Position numbers and translations under genes: made by a program. Below, piece by piece: positions 9,727-18,388 of a stretch of 64,000 bases of DNA. The notes beneath the pieces are model-generated. The model was not told the DNA's origin and searched no databases. It worked only from the letters and a program-made list of their open reading frames with translations. Source of the stretch: Lichenicoccus sp963693035 (GTDB lineage: Bacteria > Pseudomonadota > Alphaproteobacteria > Acetobacterales > Acetobacteraceae); contig CAXMMQ010000009.1 in the NCBI GenBank assembly GCA_963693035.2, forward strand, positions 248,001 to 312,000. Reading direction: 5' to 3'. Numbering within the stretch: the first letter of the stretch is position 1; each line of letters opens with the position of its first letter.

Positions 9727-10439
9727 ACCGCCGCATCCGTGTCGTCCGCGACGATCCCGCACTGACCTCGCGCAAGCGTGCGCCGGGTGCCGCCGTTGCA
9801 TCGGACCGCATGTTCGGCGGCCTGCCGGGACCGTTGCCGGCCGGGGAGACGCTGCTCTGGCAGGGCGCGCCGGACTGGCGCGTGCTGCTGCGCCGCGCCC
9901 TGCACGTGCGGCTGGTGATCGGCTATTTCGCGATCCTGATGGGATGCTGCCTGTTCGGGGCGATCGCGCATGGCTCGTACCTGATGTGGTTCTCGCTGGC
10001 GACGCTGGCCGGGCTCGCACCGCTGGTGATCGGCATGCAGGCGCTGTTCGCCTATCTCGTCGCCCGCACCACGGTCTATACGGTGACCGACAAGCGCATC
10101 GTTCTCAAGCTCGGCGTTGCACTCTCGATGAGCATCAACCTGCCGTTCAAGGCGATCGAGGCTGCCAACCTGCGGCTCAACCCGGACGGCAGCGGCGACA
10201 TTCCGGTGCTGCTCGAAGGCCTGACCCGCATCGGCTTCACGCAGCTCTGGCCGCATGTCAGGCCATGGCGGATGAACCGGGTGCAGCCGATGCTGCGCGC
10301 TGTTCCCGATGCGAGGCGGGTGGCGCAGCTGCTGGCGGCGGCGCTGGCGGCCAGCGCCAACCAGGCGGTGCAGCCGGTCGCGGCGCCGCAGGATGCCACC
10401 GAGGCACGTCCGTTCTCCGGCACGCAGGTGGCGGCATGA
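9723..10439 (+). CDS. puhB: PuhB, reaction centre assembly protein
   Basis: 238-residue membrane protein needed in related species for efficient reaction-centre and LH1 assembly. It has the bacterial-PH-like layout: an N-terminal GPLPAGETLLWQGAPDW motif, three hydrophobic segments between about residues 60 and 120, and TVYTVTDKRIVLKLG around residue 122. The start is GTG 9723, overlapping the puhA stop as GTGA. The last 40 residues are an alanine-rich low-complexity tail. The stop overlaps puhC by 4 bp. Confidence 0.92.
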   Translation: MNRRIRVVRDDPALTSRKRAPGAAVASDRMFGGLPGPLPAGETLLWQGAPDWRVLLRRALHVRLVIGYFAILMGCCLFGAIAHGSYLMWFSLATLAGLAPLVIGMQALFAYLVARTTVYTVTDKRIVLKLGVALSMSINLPFKAIEAANLRLNPDGSGDIPVLLEGLTRIGFTQLWPHVRPWRMNRVQPMLRAVPDARRVAQLLAAALAASANQAVQPVAAPQDATEARPFSGTQVAA

Positions 10440-10891
10440 GTGGCGCGTCGTCGATTTCCGGGCGAATGGCCTGGCGGCGGCGCATCCCGATCCCGCCATT
10501 GATCGCCGTCGGCCTCGCCTCGGTGATCGGGTTCGTAGGATTGTTGCCGGTGAAGCCCTCGCCACCGCCGGGTATCGTCATGCAGCGCCAGGTGCAGTTC
10601 CTCGACACCGCGGACGGCCGCATCGTGGTGCGCGACGCCGCCACCCGTCGGACGATCATCGTCATCCCGGCTACCGACGAGGGTTTCGGCCGCGCCCTGA
10701 TCCACACGCTCGAGGTCATGCGCCGCCGCTACGGGCAGCCGCTCGATCCGCCGTACCAGTTGAAGCGCCTTGCCGACGGCCGTCTGGTGCTGACCGATCC
10801 GCTGTCGCCGATGCATCTCGACCTGGAGAGTTTCGGCACCAGCAACGAGGCGGTGTTCTCGGGTTATCTGGGCGAGAGGCCGGCATCATGA
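10436..10891 (+). CDS. puhC: PuhC, photosynthetic complex assembly protein
   Basis: 151-residue protein with a single N-terminal membrane anchor (about residues 17-38) and a periplasmic domain containing FLDTADGRIVVRDA, which resembles the PuhC family. In Rhodobacter relatives PuhC is needed for normal levels of the RC-LH1 complex. ATG 10436 overlaps the puhB stop as ATGA, and the stop overlaps the next gene in the same way. The assignment rests on the sequence pattern and the invariant puhA-puhB-puhC order. Confidence 0.9.
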   Translation: MSGASSISGRMAWRRRIPIPPLIAVGLASVIGFVGLLPVKPSPPPGIVMQRQVQFLDTADGRIVVRDAATRRTIIVIPATDEGFGRALIHTLEVMRRRYGQPLDPPYQLKRLADGRLVLTDPLSPMHLDLESFGTSNEAVFSGYLGERPAS

Positions 10892-11193
10892 GCATGCTGG
10901 CACGCTGGACGGCGCCGCGCCGCATCGAGGGCAATTGCCAGCTGGACATCGAGCGCACGTTCGACAGCTTCCACGCCTATGCAGTACCGACGGATGTCGA
11001 GATCAACCCGGGCGACGTGGTGCGCCTGCAGCAGCCGCCGGCGCCGGTCGGCCCGGGCGAGCACATGACCGGCGAGTGCCGCATCACCGTGCAACGCGCC
11101 GGCCCGATCATGCAGGCCTGGACACGGGCGATCTCGATCTTCTTTCTCACCAGCCTCTACGAGGTCGGTTTCGAGGCAAAGGACATCCCATGA
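10888..11193 (+). CDS. bciE: BciE, auxiliary protein of the O2-dependent cyclase
   Basis: 101-residue protein encoded directly upstream of acsF and overlapping both neighbours by 4 bp (ATGA each side). Alphaproteobacterial AcsF cyclases are known to need a small accessory protein, BciE, encoded beside acsF. Size, position and the conserved-looking core (RIEGNCQLDIERTFDSFHAYAVP-type start, VEINPGDVV, GRAGPI/MQAW stretch, and FFLTSLYEVGFE near the end) fit it. I recognise it mainly by context, so the name is likely rather than proven. There is no signal peptide and no clear membrane helix, only a hydrophobic stretch near the C-terminus. Confidence 0.78.
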   Translation: MSMLARWTAPRRIEGNCQLDIERTFDSFHAYAVPTDVEINPGDVVRLQQPPAPVGPGEHMTGECRITVQRAGPIMQAWTRAISIFFLTSLYEVGFEAKDIP

Positions 11194-12314
11194 GCGCCGC
11201 TGCGATGAACTCGGTGATCGACGGCGACCTGCGCGAGCTGGTCGAACCCACGCGGAAGGCCGGGCGAGCAGCCCAGCCGAATGCGTCCACCCGGCTGGCG
11301 CAAGAGGACACCGTGCTCAGCCCGCGCTTCTACACCACCGACTTCGCCTACATGGACAAGCTCGATGTCGATCTGGTGCGCGACGAGTGGGACGCGCTGA
11401 TCGCCGAGATGAAGTCCGACCCGAATCGCGGGCATTTCGTGCGCGACGAGCGGATGGATGCGGATTTCTCGAAGATGGCGCCCGAACTCAGGCGCGAGCT
11501 GCTCGATTTCCTGGTCAGCTCGGTGACCGCCGAGTTCTCCGGCTGCGTGCTTTATGCCGAGATACGCAAGCGCATCAGCAATCCCGACATCCATGCGCTG
11601 TTCAGCTGCATGGCGCGCGACGAGGCGCGGCATGCCGGCTTCATCAACGACACGCTGCAGGATTTCGGTGTCGGCGTGGATCTCGGCTTCCTCGCCAAAG
11701 CGAAGAAATACACCTACTTCAAGCCGAAGTTCGTGTTCTACGCGACCTATCTCTCCGAGAAGATCGGCTACGCGCGCTATATCAGCATCTTCCGGCAGCT
11801 CGAGCGGCATCCGGAGTTGCGCATCCATCCGATCTTCGCCTGGTTCGACAAATGGTGCGGCGACGAGTTCCGACATGGCGAGGCGTTCGCGCTGCTGATG
11901 CGATCGGATCCCTCGCTGCTGCGCGGTCGCAACCGGCTCTGGATCCGGTTCTTCCTGCTCGCGGTGTTCGCGACGATGTATGTGCGCGACCACGCCCGGC
12001 CGGTGTTCCACGAGGCGCTCGGGCTCGATCCGACCGAATACGACATGCAGGTGTTCCGCATCACCCAGGCGATATGCCGCCAGGTGTTTCCGGTGACGCT
12101 CGATCTCGACAACCCGAAATTCAAGGCCGGCCTCGAGCGCCTGCGCCGGGTCTCGCTGGGCATCGATGCGGCGCGCGCCCAGGGTGGCATGGTCGGTCGC
12201 GCGAAGCGGGTCGGTCTGACCGCGGCGGCGGCTGCCAATTTCGCCCGGCTGTATCTGCTGCCGGCGAAGCACCATGCCCTGCCCGCCACCGTCCGCCTGC
12301 AGCCCACCTGGTAG
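11190..12314 (+). CDS. acsF: AcsF, Mg-protoporphyrin IX monomethyl ester oxidative cyclase
   Basis: 374-residue diiron oxygenase that forms the isocyclic fifth ring of bacteriochlorophyll using O2. The carboxylate/histidine ligands are in EFSGCVLYAEI, CMARDEARHAGF (ExxH) and CGDEFRHGEAF (ExxH). The normal-length core begins at LSPRFYTTDFAYMDKLDVD after a variable N-terminal 40 residues. Its presence means the organism can make pigment in oxygen; the anaerobic enzyme BchE is not in this window. ATG 11190 overlaps the bciE stop. The next gene starts 9 bp after the acsF stop. Confidence 0.97.
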   Translation: MSAAAMNSVIDGDLRELVEPTRKAGRAAQPNASTRLAQEDTVLSPRFYTTDFAYMDKLDVDLVRDEWDALIAEMKSDPNRGHFVRDERMDADFSKMAPELRRELLDFLVSSVTAEFSGCVLYAEIRKRISNPDIHALFSCMARDEARHAGFINDTLQDFGVGVDLGFLAKAKKYTYFKPKFVFYATYLSEKIGYARYISIFRQLERHPELRIHPIFAWFDKWCGDEFRHGEAFALLMRSDPSLLRGRNRLWIRFFLLAVFATMYVRDHARPVFHEALGLDPTEYDMQVFRITQAICRQVFPVTLDLDNPKFKAGLERLRRVSLGIDAARAQGGMVGRAKRVGLTAAAAANFARLYLLPAKHHALPATVRLQPTW

Positions 12315-12323
12315 GATAAGCCA

Positions 12324-14180
12324 ATGCATCTCTACGTCCTGCCGGCACTGTTCGCGCTCTTCGTCTGGTGGTTCAGCACCGGGGCGATCATGTATCTTGA
12401 CGGGCTGCCGCGGAGAACCTTCAAGTGGAGCATGCTCGGCGCCACGATCCTGCTGTTCGCCTCGTTCTGGGGCCTGCAGGCGAGCAGCCACGACACCACG
12501 CTGAAGGCGGCTTATTGCGCATTCTCGTGTGGGCTGCTGGCGTGGGGCTGGCAGGAGATTTCCTTCTATATGGGCTTCGTCACCGGCCCGCGTCGCGCGC
12601 CGTGCCCCGAGGGCTGCAGCGGCTGGTCGCATTTCGGCCACGCGATCCAGACCAGCCTGTGGCACGAGCTCGCGATCATCGCCTCCGGCGGGATCGTGGT
12701 GGCACTCACCTGGGGCGGGGCCAACCAGATCGGCATGTGGACCTTCATGGTGCTGTGGTGGATGCACCAGAGTGCGAAGCTCAACGTGTTCCTCGGCGTG
12801 CGCAACCTCAACGAGGAGTTCCTGCCGGACCACCTGCAGTTCCTGCGCAGCTTCCTCACCAAGAAGTCGATGAACCTGCTGTTCCCGATTTCGATCACCG
12901 TCTCGATGGTGATCCAGGTCAAGCTGGTGCAGGCGGCGATCGCGCCGCATGCGACCGCGTTCGATGCGGCAGGCTACTGCTTCCTCTCGACGCTTATGTT
13001 CCTCGCCATCCTCGAGCACTGGCTGCTGATGCTGCCGCTGCCGGCGGCGGCGCTGTGGGGCTGGAGCCTGACCTCGCGCAAGCCGGTCACCACTGTCGAG
13101 ATAGAGGTGGTCGCGGGCTTCCTCGGCGCCGGCAAGACCACGGTGCTGCGCGAGCGGATCGCCCAGCAGAAGGCCAACGGTGCCGGGCCGCGCACGGTGG
13201 TGCTGGTGAACGACTTCGCGGCCGCCGGCATCGATGGCAGCCTGCTCAGCGGCCAGGGTGCCGATGTCGTCGAACTGCCGAACGGCTGCATCTGCTGCTC
13301 GCTCAAGCAGGATCTCGCCAAGCAGCTGCGCACCGTGGTGGCCGACCACGCTCCCGAGCGGGTGCTGATCGAGCCCTCGGGCGTCGCCGATCTCGCCTCG
13401 CTGATCGCGGTGCTGTCGCAGCCGGACATCAAGTCGATGGTGCACCGGCTGCATGTCATGACGGTGCTGGATGCCGGCAGCTTCCTGCGCGATTTCGGCC
13501 GCATGCCGGCGCATATCGAGGCGCAGGCGAAGCTCGCCGACGAGCTGATCCTGAACAAGATCGACCTCGCCTCGAACGCCGAGCGCGCGCTGATCGAGAC
13601 CACGCTCCGCATGCAGAACCGCCTGGCGAAGATCCTGCCGGCGAGCTACGGCGTGGTGCAGGAGGCGAGCGTGCTGCCGCGGCTGGTCGGCGGCACCGAC
13701 GCGGTGCTGGTTCCGGCCGATCCGGAGCCGTCCGCGCATGCCGAGCATGACCACGGCCACGGCCACGCGCATGCGCCGGAGCATGCGCACCACGACCACG
13801 ACCATGCGCACCACGACCACGACCACGACCACGACCATGCGCACCACGATCATGCGCATGACCACGAGCATGCGCACGTCATGGACTTCGAGAGCTGGAG
13901 CGGCGTGCTGTCGCTGCCCTGCTCCCCGCAGCGCCTGCACGACCTGCTGGTGCGGGTCAACGCGGGGCAGTTCGGTGAGATTGAACGCCTGAAAGGCATC
14001 GCGCAGGCCGGTGGTGGCTGGGTGCGGTTCGACATCGCCGGCGGCCGGGTCAGCATGATGGCGTTCGCCGCGCCCGAAACCGAATCCGCCCGCGTGATCG
14101 CGATCGGCCGGCGTCTGGACGAGGCGAGGCTGCAGCCTGCCTTCGACGCCTGCGCCGCCCTGCTCTCCGACGCCGCCTGA
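12324..14180 (+). CDS. puhE: PuhE fused to a His-rich G3E (CobW/COG0523) metallochaperone GTPase
   Basis: 618-residue fusion. Residues 1-250 are a PuhE-type photosynthetic complex assembly protein with about seven hydrophobic helices and the GPRRAPCPEGCSGWSHFGHA signature. From residue 257 it becomes a complete G3E P-loop GTPase: Walker A GFLGAGKT (265-272), the metal-binding GCICC motif (321-325), the guanine-specificity motif NKID (411-414), a 48-residue His/Asp-rich stretch (471-518) and a C-terminal CobW_C domain (about 520-618). The junction has no stop and no ATG. PuhE is normally about 260-270 residues and stands alone in Rhodobacter-type clusters. G3E proteins move or guard Zn, Co, Ni or Fe. 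The location, 9 bp after acsF (diiron) and before hemA, suggests metal supply or checking for pigment synthesis (inference). Confidence 0.9.
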   Translation: MHLYVLPALFALFVWWFSTGAIMYLDGLPRRTFKWSMLGATILLFASFWGLQASSHDTTLKAAYCAFSCGLLAWGWQEISFYMGFVTGPRRAPCPEGCSGWSHFGHAIQTSLWHELAIIASGGIVVALTWGGANQIGMWTFMVLWWMHQSAKLNVFLGVRNLNEEFLPDHLQFLRSFLTKKSMNLLFPISITVSMVIQVKLVQAAIAPHATAFDAAGYCFLSTLMFLAILEHWLLMLPLPAAALWGWSLTSRKPVTTVEIEVVAGFLGAGKTTVLRERIAQQKANGAGPRTVVLVNDFAAAGIDGSLLSGQGADVVELPNGCICCSLKQDLAKQLRTVVADHAPERVLIEPSGVADLASLIAVLSQPDIKSMVHRLHVMTVLDAGSFLRDFGRMPAHIEAQAKLADELILNKIDLASNAERALIETTLRMQNRLAKILPASYGVVQEASVLPRLVGGTDAVLVPADPEPSAHAEHDHGHGHAHAPEHAHHDHDHAHHDHDHDHDHAHHDHAHDHEHAHVMDFESWSGVLSLPCSPQRLHDLLVRVNAGQFGEIERLKGIAQAGGGWVRFDIAGGRVSMMAFAAPETESARVIAIGRRLDEARLQPAFDACAALLSDAA

Positions 14181-14192
14181 AGGAGCGAGACG

Positions 14193-15428
14193 ATGGACTA
14201 CGAGGCCTTCTTCCGCCGCCAGATCGACCGTCTGCAGGCCGACGGCAACTACCGCATCTTTGCCGAGATCGAGCGCCAGGCGGGACACTTCCCGCGCGCG
14301 GTGCTGCACAACCCGCCGGCCTCGCGTCCGGGCGAGAACGGCGCGCCGCGCGAGATCACCATCTGGTGCTCGAACGACTATCTCGGCATGGGCCAGCATC
14401 CCGATGTGCTGGCGGCGATGCACGCGGCGATCGACCGGCTCGGCGCCGGCGCCGGCGGTACCCGCAACATCTCCGGCACATCCATCGCGCATGTCGCCCT
14501 GGAGCGCGAGCTCGCCTCGCTGCACGGCAAGGTGAGCGCGCTGCTGTTCGCGTCCGGCTACATGTCGAACTGGGCCACGCTCGGCACCATCGCCTCGCGC
14601 CTGCCGGGCTGCATCGTGCTGTCGGATGCCGGCAATCACGCCTCGATGATCGAGGGCATCCGGCACAGCCGGGCCGAGCGGCACATCTTCGCGCACAACG
14701 ATCCCGCCGATCTCGACCGCATCCTCTCCACCCTGCCGCCGGACGCGCCCAAGATCGTCGCCTTCGAGAGCGTCTATTCGATGGATGGCGACATCGCGCC
14801 GATCGCGGCACTCTGCGACGTCGCCGAGAAGCACCGGGCGATGACCTATCTCGACGAGGTGCACGCGGTCGGGCTGTACGGGCCGCAGGGCGCCGGCATT
14901 GCCGCCCGCGACGGCGTCGCCGACCGGCTCACCATCATCGAGGGTACGCTCGGCAAGGGCTTCGGCGTGGTCGGCGGCTATATCGCCGCCTCCGATGCGC
15001 TGTGCGACTTCGTGCGCTCGTTCGCGTCGGGCTACATCTTCTCCACCGCGCTGCCGCCGGCGATCGCGGCCGGCGCCTGCGCCAGCATACGCGCGGTGCG
15101 TGCCGCCGATGGCCTGCGGGCGCGCCACGCCGATCGCGTGCACGCCGTGCGCCAGGCGCTGGACGCGGCCGGCGTGCCGCACCAGGACAACCCGTCGCAC
15201 ATCGTGCCGGTGATCGTGGGCGATCCGGTGGCGACCAAGCTGCTGTCGGACCGGCTGCTGACCCGGCACGGCATCTATGTGCAGCCGATCAACTATCCGA
15301 CAGTGCCGCGCGGCACCGAGCGCCTGCGCCTGACGCCGACGCCGCTGCATTCGGATGCCGACATCGCGCATCTCGCGGGCGCGCTCGGCACGGAATGGGC
15401 GGAACTGCATTTCGCAAGAAGCGCGTGA
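14193..15428 (+). CDS. hemA: HemA, 5-aminolevulinate synthase
   Basis: 411-residue pyridoxal-phosphate enzyme that condenses glycine and succinyl-CoA to 5-aminolevulinate (C4 or Shemin pathway), the first step of tetrapyrrole synthesis in alphaproteobacteria. The PLP lysine lies in IEGTLGKGFGVVGGY, and YLDEVHAVGLYG and GAGAGGTRNISG are family signatures. A good ribosome binding site (AAGGAG, 14180-14185) precedes ATG 14193, 12 bp after the puhE-G3E stop. Its place inside the photosynthesis cluster suggests it feeds bacteriochlorophyll in particular; a second copy may exist elsewhere. Confidence 0.97.
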   Translation: MDYEAFFRRQIDRLQADGNYRIFAEIERQAGHFPRAVLHNPPASRPGENGAPREITIWCSNDYLGMGQHPDVLAAMHAAIDRLGAGAGGTRNISGTSIAHVALERELASLHGKVSALLFASGYMSNWATLGTIASRLPGCIVLSDAGNHASMIEGIRHSRAERHIFAHNDPADLDRILSTLPPDAPKIVAFESVYSMDGDIAPIAALCDVAEKHRAMTYLDEVHAVGLYGPQGAGIAARDGVADRLTIIEGTLGKGFGVVGGYIAASDALCDFVRSFASGYIFSTALPPAIAAGACASIRAVRAADGLRARHADRVHAVRQALDAAGVPHQDNPSHIVPVIVGDPVATKLLSDRLLTRHGIYVQPINYPTVPRGTERLRLTPTPLHSDADIAHLAGALGTEWAELHFARSA

Positions 15429-15435
15429 CCAAGTC

Positions 15436-16524
15436 ATGAACGTTGCCCTGCTCGACGAGCGGCTGTTGAAGGCCTCCCGCCGCCGCCGCGCACCTGCCGT
15501 GCGCCGGGTGTTTCCGTTCACCGCCATGGTCGGCCAGCAGCAGATGACGCAGGCGCTGCTGCTGGCGGCGGTCGATCCGCGCATCGGCGGGGTGCTGGTG
15601 CTGGGCGACCGCGGCACCGGCAAGTCGACCGCGATCCGGGCGCTGGCGGCGCTGCTGCCGACGATACGCGTGGTCGCCGACTGCCCGTACAACTGCGATC
15701 CGGCCGGCATCTCGCCGAACTGCCCGCACTGCAATGCAACGGGCTTCACCGCATCGCCGCGGGTGCGCAGCATCACCGTGCCCGCCATCGACCTGCCGCT
15801 CGGCGCCACCGAGGATCGGGTGGTCGGCTCGCTGGATCTCGAGCGCGCGCTGGCCGACGGCACCAAGCGGTTCGAGCCCGGCCTGCTGGCGCGCGCGCAT
15901 CGCGGCTTCCTCTACATCGACGAGGTCAACCTGCTCGAGGACCACCTCGTCGACCTGCTGCTCGATGTAGCGGCGTCGGGCGAGAACCTGGTCGAGCGCG
16001 AGGGGCTGAGCATCCGCCACCCTGCGCGGTTCGTGCTGGTCGGCAGCGGCAACCCGGAGGAAGGCGACCTGCGGCCGCAACTGCTCGACCGCTTCGGGCT
16101 TGCCGTCGAGGTGACGACCACCACCGATCTCGAGGAGCGCATCGAGGTGCTGCGCCGGCGCGAGGCGTTCGAGGCGGATCCCGAGGCGTTCATGCAGGCA
16201 TGGTCGGCGCCGGAACTGGCTCTGCGCCAGCGCATCCAGTCGGCGCGCGCGCTGCTGCGTCATGTCGCAACACCCGACGCGCTGCTCGCCAGCGTTGCAC
16301 GGCTGTGCCTCGCGCTGGGCACCGACGGGCTGCGCGGCGAGTTGTCGCTGCTGCGGGCGGCGCGCGCGCTGGCCTGCCTGGAAGGCGAGCGCATCGTGCT
16401 GCCGCGCCACCTGCGCGCCATCGCGGTGCCGGCGCTGCGCCACCGGCTGCGCCGCAATCCGCTCGACGAGGGCAGCGCCGCGCCGCGCGTCGAGCGTGCG
16501 CTGGCGGAGCTCGCCGACGGGTGA
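15436..16524 (+). CDS. bchI: BchI, magnesium chelatase AAA+ ATPase subunit
   Basis: 362-residue AAA+ ATPase that forms a ring with BchD and drives Mg2+ insertion by BchH. Walker A GDRGTGKST is near residue 58, Walker B is in GFLYIDEVNLLEDHLVD, and the family signature NCPHCNATG/CPYNCDP lies between. The frame is open upstream, but ATG 15436, 7 bp after the hemA stop, gives MNVALLDERL and the normal length. The stop overlaps the GTG start of bchD by 4 bp, so the two ring subunits are translationally coupled. Confidence 0.96.
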   Translation: MNVALLDERLLKASRRRRAPAVRRVFPFTAMVGQQQMTQALLLAAVDPRIGGVLVLGDRGTGKSTAIRALAALLPTIRVVADCPYNCDPAGISPNCPHCNATGFTASPRVRSITVPAIDLPLGATEDRVVGSLDLERALADGTKRFEPGLLARAHRGFLYIDEVNLLEDHLVDLLLDVAASGENLVEREGLSIRHPARFVLVGSGNPEEGDLRPQLLDRFGLAVEVTTTTDLEERIEVLRRREAFEADPEAFMQAWSAPELALRQRIQSARALLRHVATPDALLASVARLCLALGTDGLRGELSLLRAARALACLEGERIVLPRHLRAIAVPALRHRLRRNPLDEGSAAPRVERALAELADG

Positions 16525-18344
16525 GCCAGGCCGCCGCCACGCCAAGCTGGGACAATGCGATGCTGGCCGCGCGCCTGTTCGCGCTGCAACCCGCGGGACT
16601 GGTGCTGCATGTCCGGGCCGGTGTCGGCGTCACCCGCGACGCGTTCGTGTCGGCATTGCGCGACCAGCTGCCGCCCGACGCTGCGATGCTGCGCTGCCCC
16701 GCGCATCCCACCTCCGAGGCGCTGCTCGGCGGCCTGGACCTGCCGGCGACGCTCGCCGCCGGGCGGCCGGTGCGGCGCCAGGGCCTGATCGCGCGCGCCG
16801 CCGGCGGGATCCTGCTGCTCGCATCGGCCGAACGGCTGCCGGGCGACACCGCGTCGCTGCTGTGCAGCGCGCTCGATACGGATGGTGCGCCCGGACTGGT
16901 GGCACTCGACGAGGGCGAGCCGGACGAGGAGCTTCCCGCGGTACTGCTCGATCGCGTGGCACTGCGGGTGGAGCTGGATGCGCTGCGACCCGGCGCGCCG
17001 CCGGCGACCGGGGAGAGCGCACTGCTGTCCGGGGCACGGCGCCGTCTGCGGGACCTGCGCACGCCGGCGCCGGTCGCCGATGCCTTGTGCAGCGCCGCCC
17101 TGGCACTCGGCGTCTATCCGATGCGGGCCACGATGCTGGCGGGACGCATCGCGCGGATGGCGGCGGCGCTGGCCGGGCATGCGCAGGTCGAGGCGGACGA
17201 CGCGGCCCTGGCGGCGTCGCTGGTGCTGGCGCCGCGCGCCACCACCATCCCGATGCCTCCCGAGGCGCCTGCCCAGGGCCCGCCGCCGCCCTCGGCCGAG
17301 CCGGCGGATGCGACACCCCCGGACGCTGCCGACACGCTGCCCGACACGCCGCCAGAGGCGGGGCCGGAGCAGGCCGGGTCGCCGCCACCACCGCCGCCAC
17401 AAGGCGGCCAGCGCGACGACGACGCGGACCGCGAGGCGATGCCGGACGACCTGCGCGAGACCGTGCTGGCCGCCGCCAGCGCCCGGTTGCCGCCGCACCT
17501 GCTGGACGGACCGGCACTCGTGCCCACGCGCAGCGCTGCGGGCGCGCAGGGACGCGCCGGCGCCGGCGCGGTGCTCGGCACGCGCGGGCGCCCGCTGACG
17601 CCGCGTCCCGGGCGGCCGGGCGAGGGCAGCCGTCTCGCGCTGGTCGAGACCCTGCGCCATGCCGCCCCTTGGCAGAAGCCACGCCGCGCGGCGGCGGCGC
17701 GTCGCAGCGAACCGTCCGCCGCCGACCTGCCGCACCGGCTGCTGGTGCAGCTGTCCGACCTGCATGTCAGCCGTTGCAGCCGGCGTCCGCGCAGCACCGC
17801 GATCTTCCTGGTCGATGCGTCGGGGTCGGCGGCGATGCACCGCCTTGCCGAGGCGAAGGGCGCCATCGAGCTGCTGCTCGGCGAATGCTATGTCCGCCGC
17901 GACCGCGTCGCCCTGCTGGCCTTTCGCGGCACCGGCGCGGAGCTGCTGCTGCCGCCGACCGGGGCGCTGGCGCGGGCCCGGCGCAGCCTCGCCGCCCTGC
18001 CCGGTGGCGGTGGCACGCCGGTCGCCTGCGGCCTCGACGCGGCGATGGAGCTGGCGTCGCAGCTGCGCCGGCTCGGCGAGACGGCGCTGATCGTGATGCT
18101 GACCGACGGCCGCGCCAACATCGCCCGCGACGGCACGCCGGGCCGCGCCCGCGCCGAGCAGGACGCGCGTGCCAGCGCCGCCCGGCTGCGGGCCGCCGGG
18201 CTGCCGTCGCTGCTGGTCGATATCGCGCCGCGGGTGCAGCCGCACGCCGAGGCGCTGGCGGACGCCATGGGCGCGCGCTATCTGCGGCTGACGCAGGGCG
18301 AGCCGGAGCGGCTGTCGCGCGCTGTGCGCGCCCTGGCAGCGTGA
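16521..18344 (+). CDS. bchD: BchD, magnesium chelatase von Willebrand domain subunit
   Basis: 607-residue D subunit that bridges the BchI ring to BchH. It has an N-terminal degenerate AAA+ domain (about 1-250, without an intact Walker A), a proline-rich then acidic linker (about 250-320, runs of P and DDDADRE), and a C-terminal von Willebrand A domain with the MIDAS motif FLVDASGSAAM near residue 430 and LIVMLTDGRANI near 525. The start is GTG 16521, overlapping the bchI stop as GTGA. The gene looks intact, which matters because loss of BchD function is the change I associate with Zn-bacteriochlorophyll formation. Confidence 0.95.
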   Translation: MSQAAATPSWDNAMLAARLFALQPAGLVLHVRAGVGVTRDAFVSALRDQLPPDAAMLRCPAHPTSEALLGGLDLPATLAAGRPVRRQGLIARAAGGILLLASAERLPGDTASLLCSALDTDGAPGLVALDEGEPDEELPAVLLDRVALRVELDALRPGAPPATGESALLSGARRRLRDLRTPAPVADALCSAALALGVYPMRATMLAGRIARMAAALAGHAQVEADDAALAASLVLAPRATTIPMPPEAPAQGPPPPSAEPADATPPDAADTLPDTPPEAGPEQAGSPPPPPPQGGQRDDDADREAMPDDLRETVLAAASARLPPHLLDGPALVPTRSAAGAQGRAGAGAVLGTRGRPLTPRPGRPGEGSRLALVETLRHAAPWQKPRRAAAARRSEPSAADLPHRLLVQLSDLHVSRCSRRPRSTAIFLVDASGSAAMHRLAEAKGAIELLLGECYVRRDRVALLAFRGTGAELLLPPTGALARARRSLAALPGGGGTPVACGLDAAMELASQLRRLGETALIVMLTDGRANIARDGTPGRARAEQDARASAARLRAAGLPSLLVDIAPRVQPHAEALADAMGARYLRLTQGEPERLSRAVRALAA

Positions 18345-18388
18345 CAGGTGGGCCGCGCGCGCGCTGGCGGCATGAACGGACGACGACG

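Noticed and set aside
13737..13878. Short tandem repeats that could be taken for a CRISPR or minisatellite
   Set aside because: They encode the in-frame His/Asp-rich metal-binding loop of the G3E domain; units are of irregular length and lack unique spacers.
11157..15866. A 1569-codon minus-strand open frame across acsF, the puhE fusion, hemA and bchI
   Set aside because: Every part is antisense to a well-supported gene, and the His/Val/Met-rich segment is the complement of the His-rich loop. No homology features.
17250..17420. Proline/acid-rich stretch in bchD considered as a frameshifted or inserted region
   Set aside because: A proline-rich then acidic linker between the AAA+ and vWA domains is normal for BchD/ChlD, and the frame is continuous.
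16262..18344. Thousand-codon plus-strand frame running through bchI/bchD into bchO
   Set aside because: Only the bchO part from ATG 18389 has protein-like sequence; the rest is an Arg/Ala/Gly-rich shadow of bchD.
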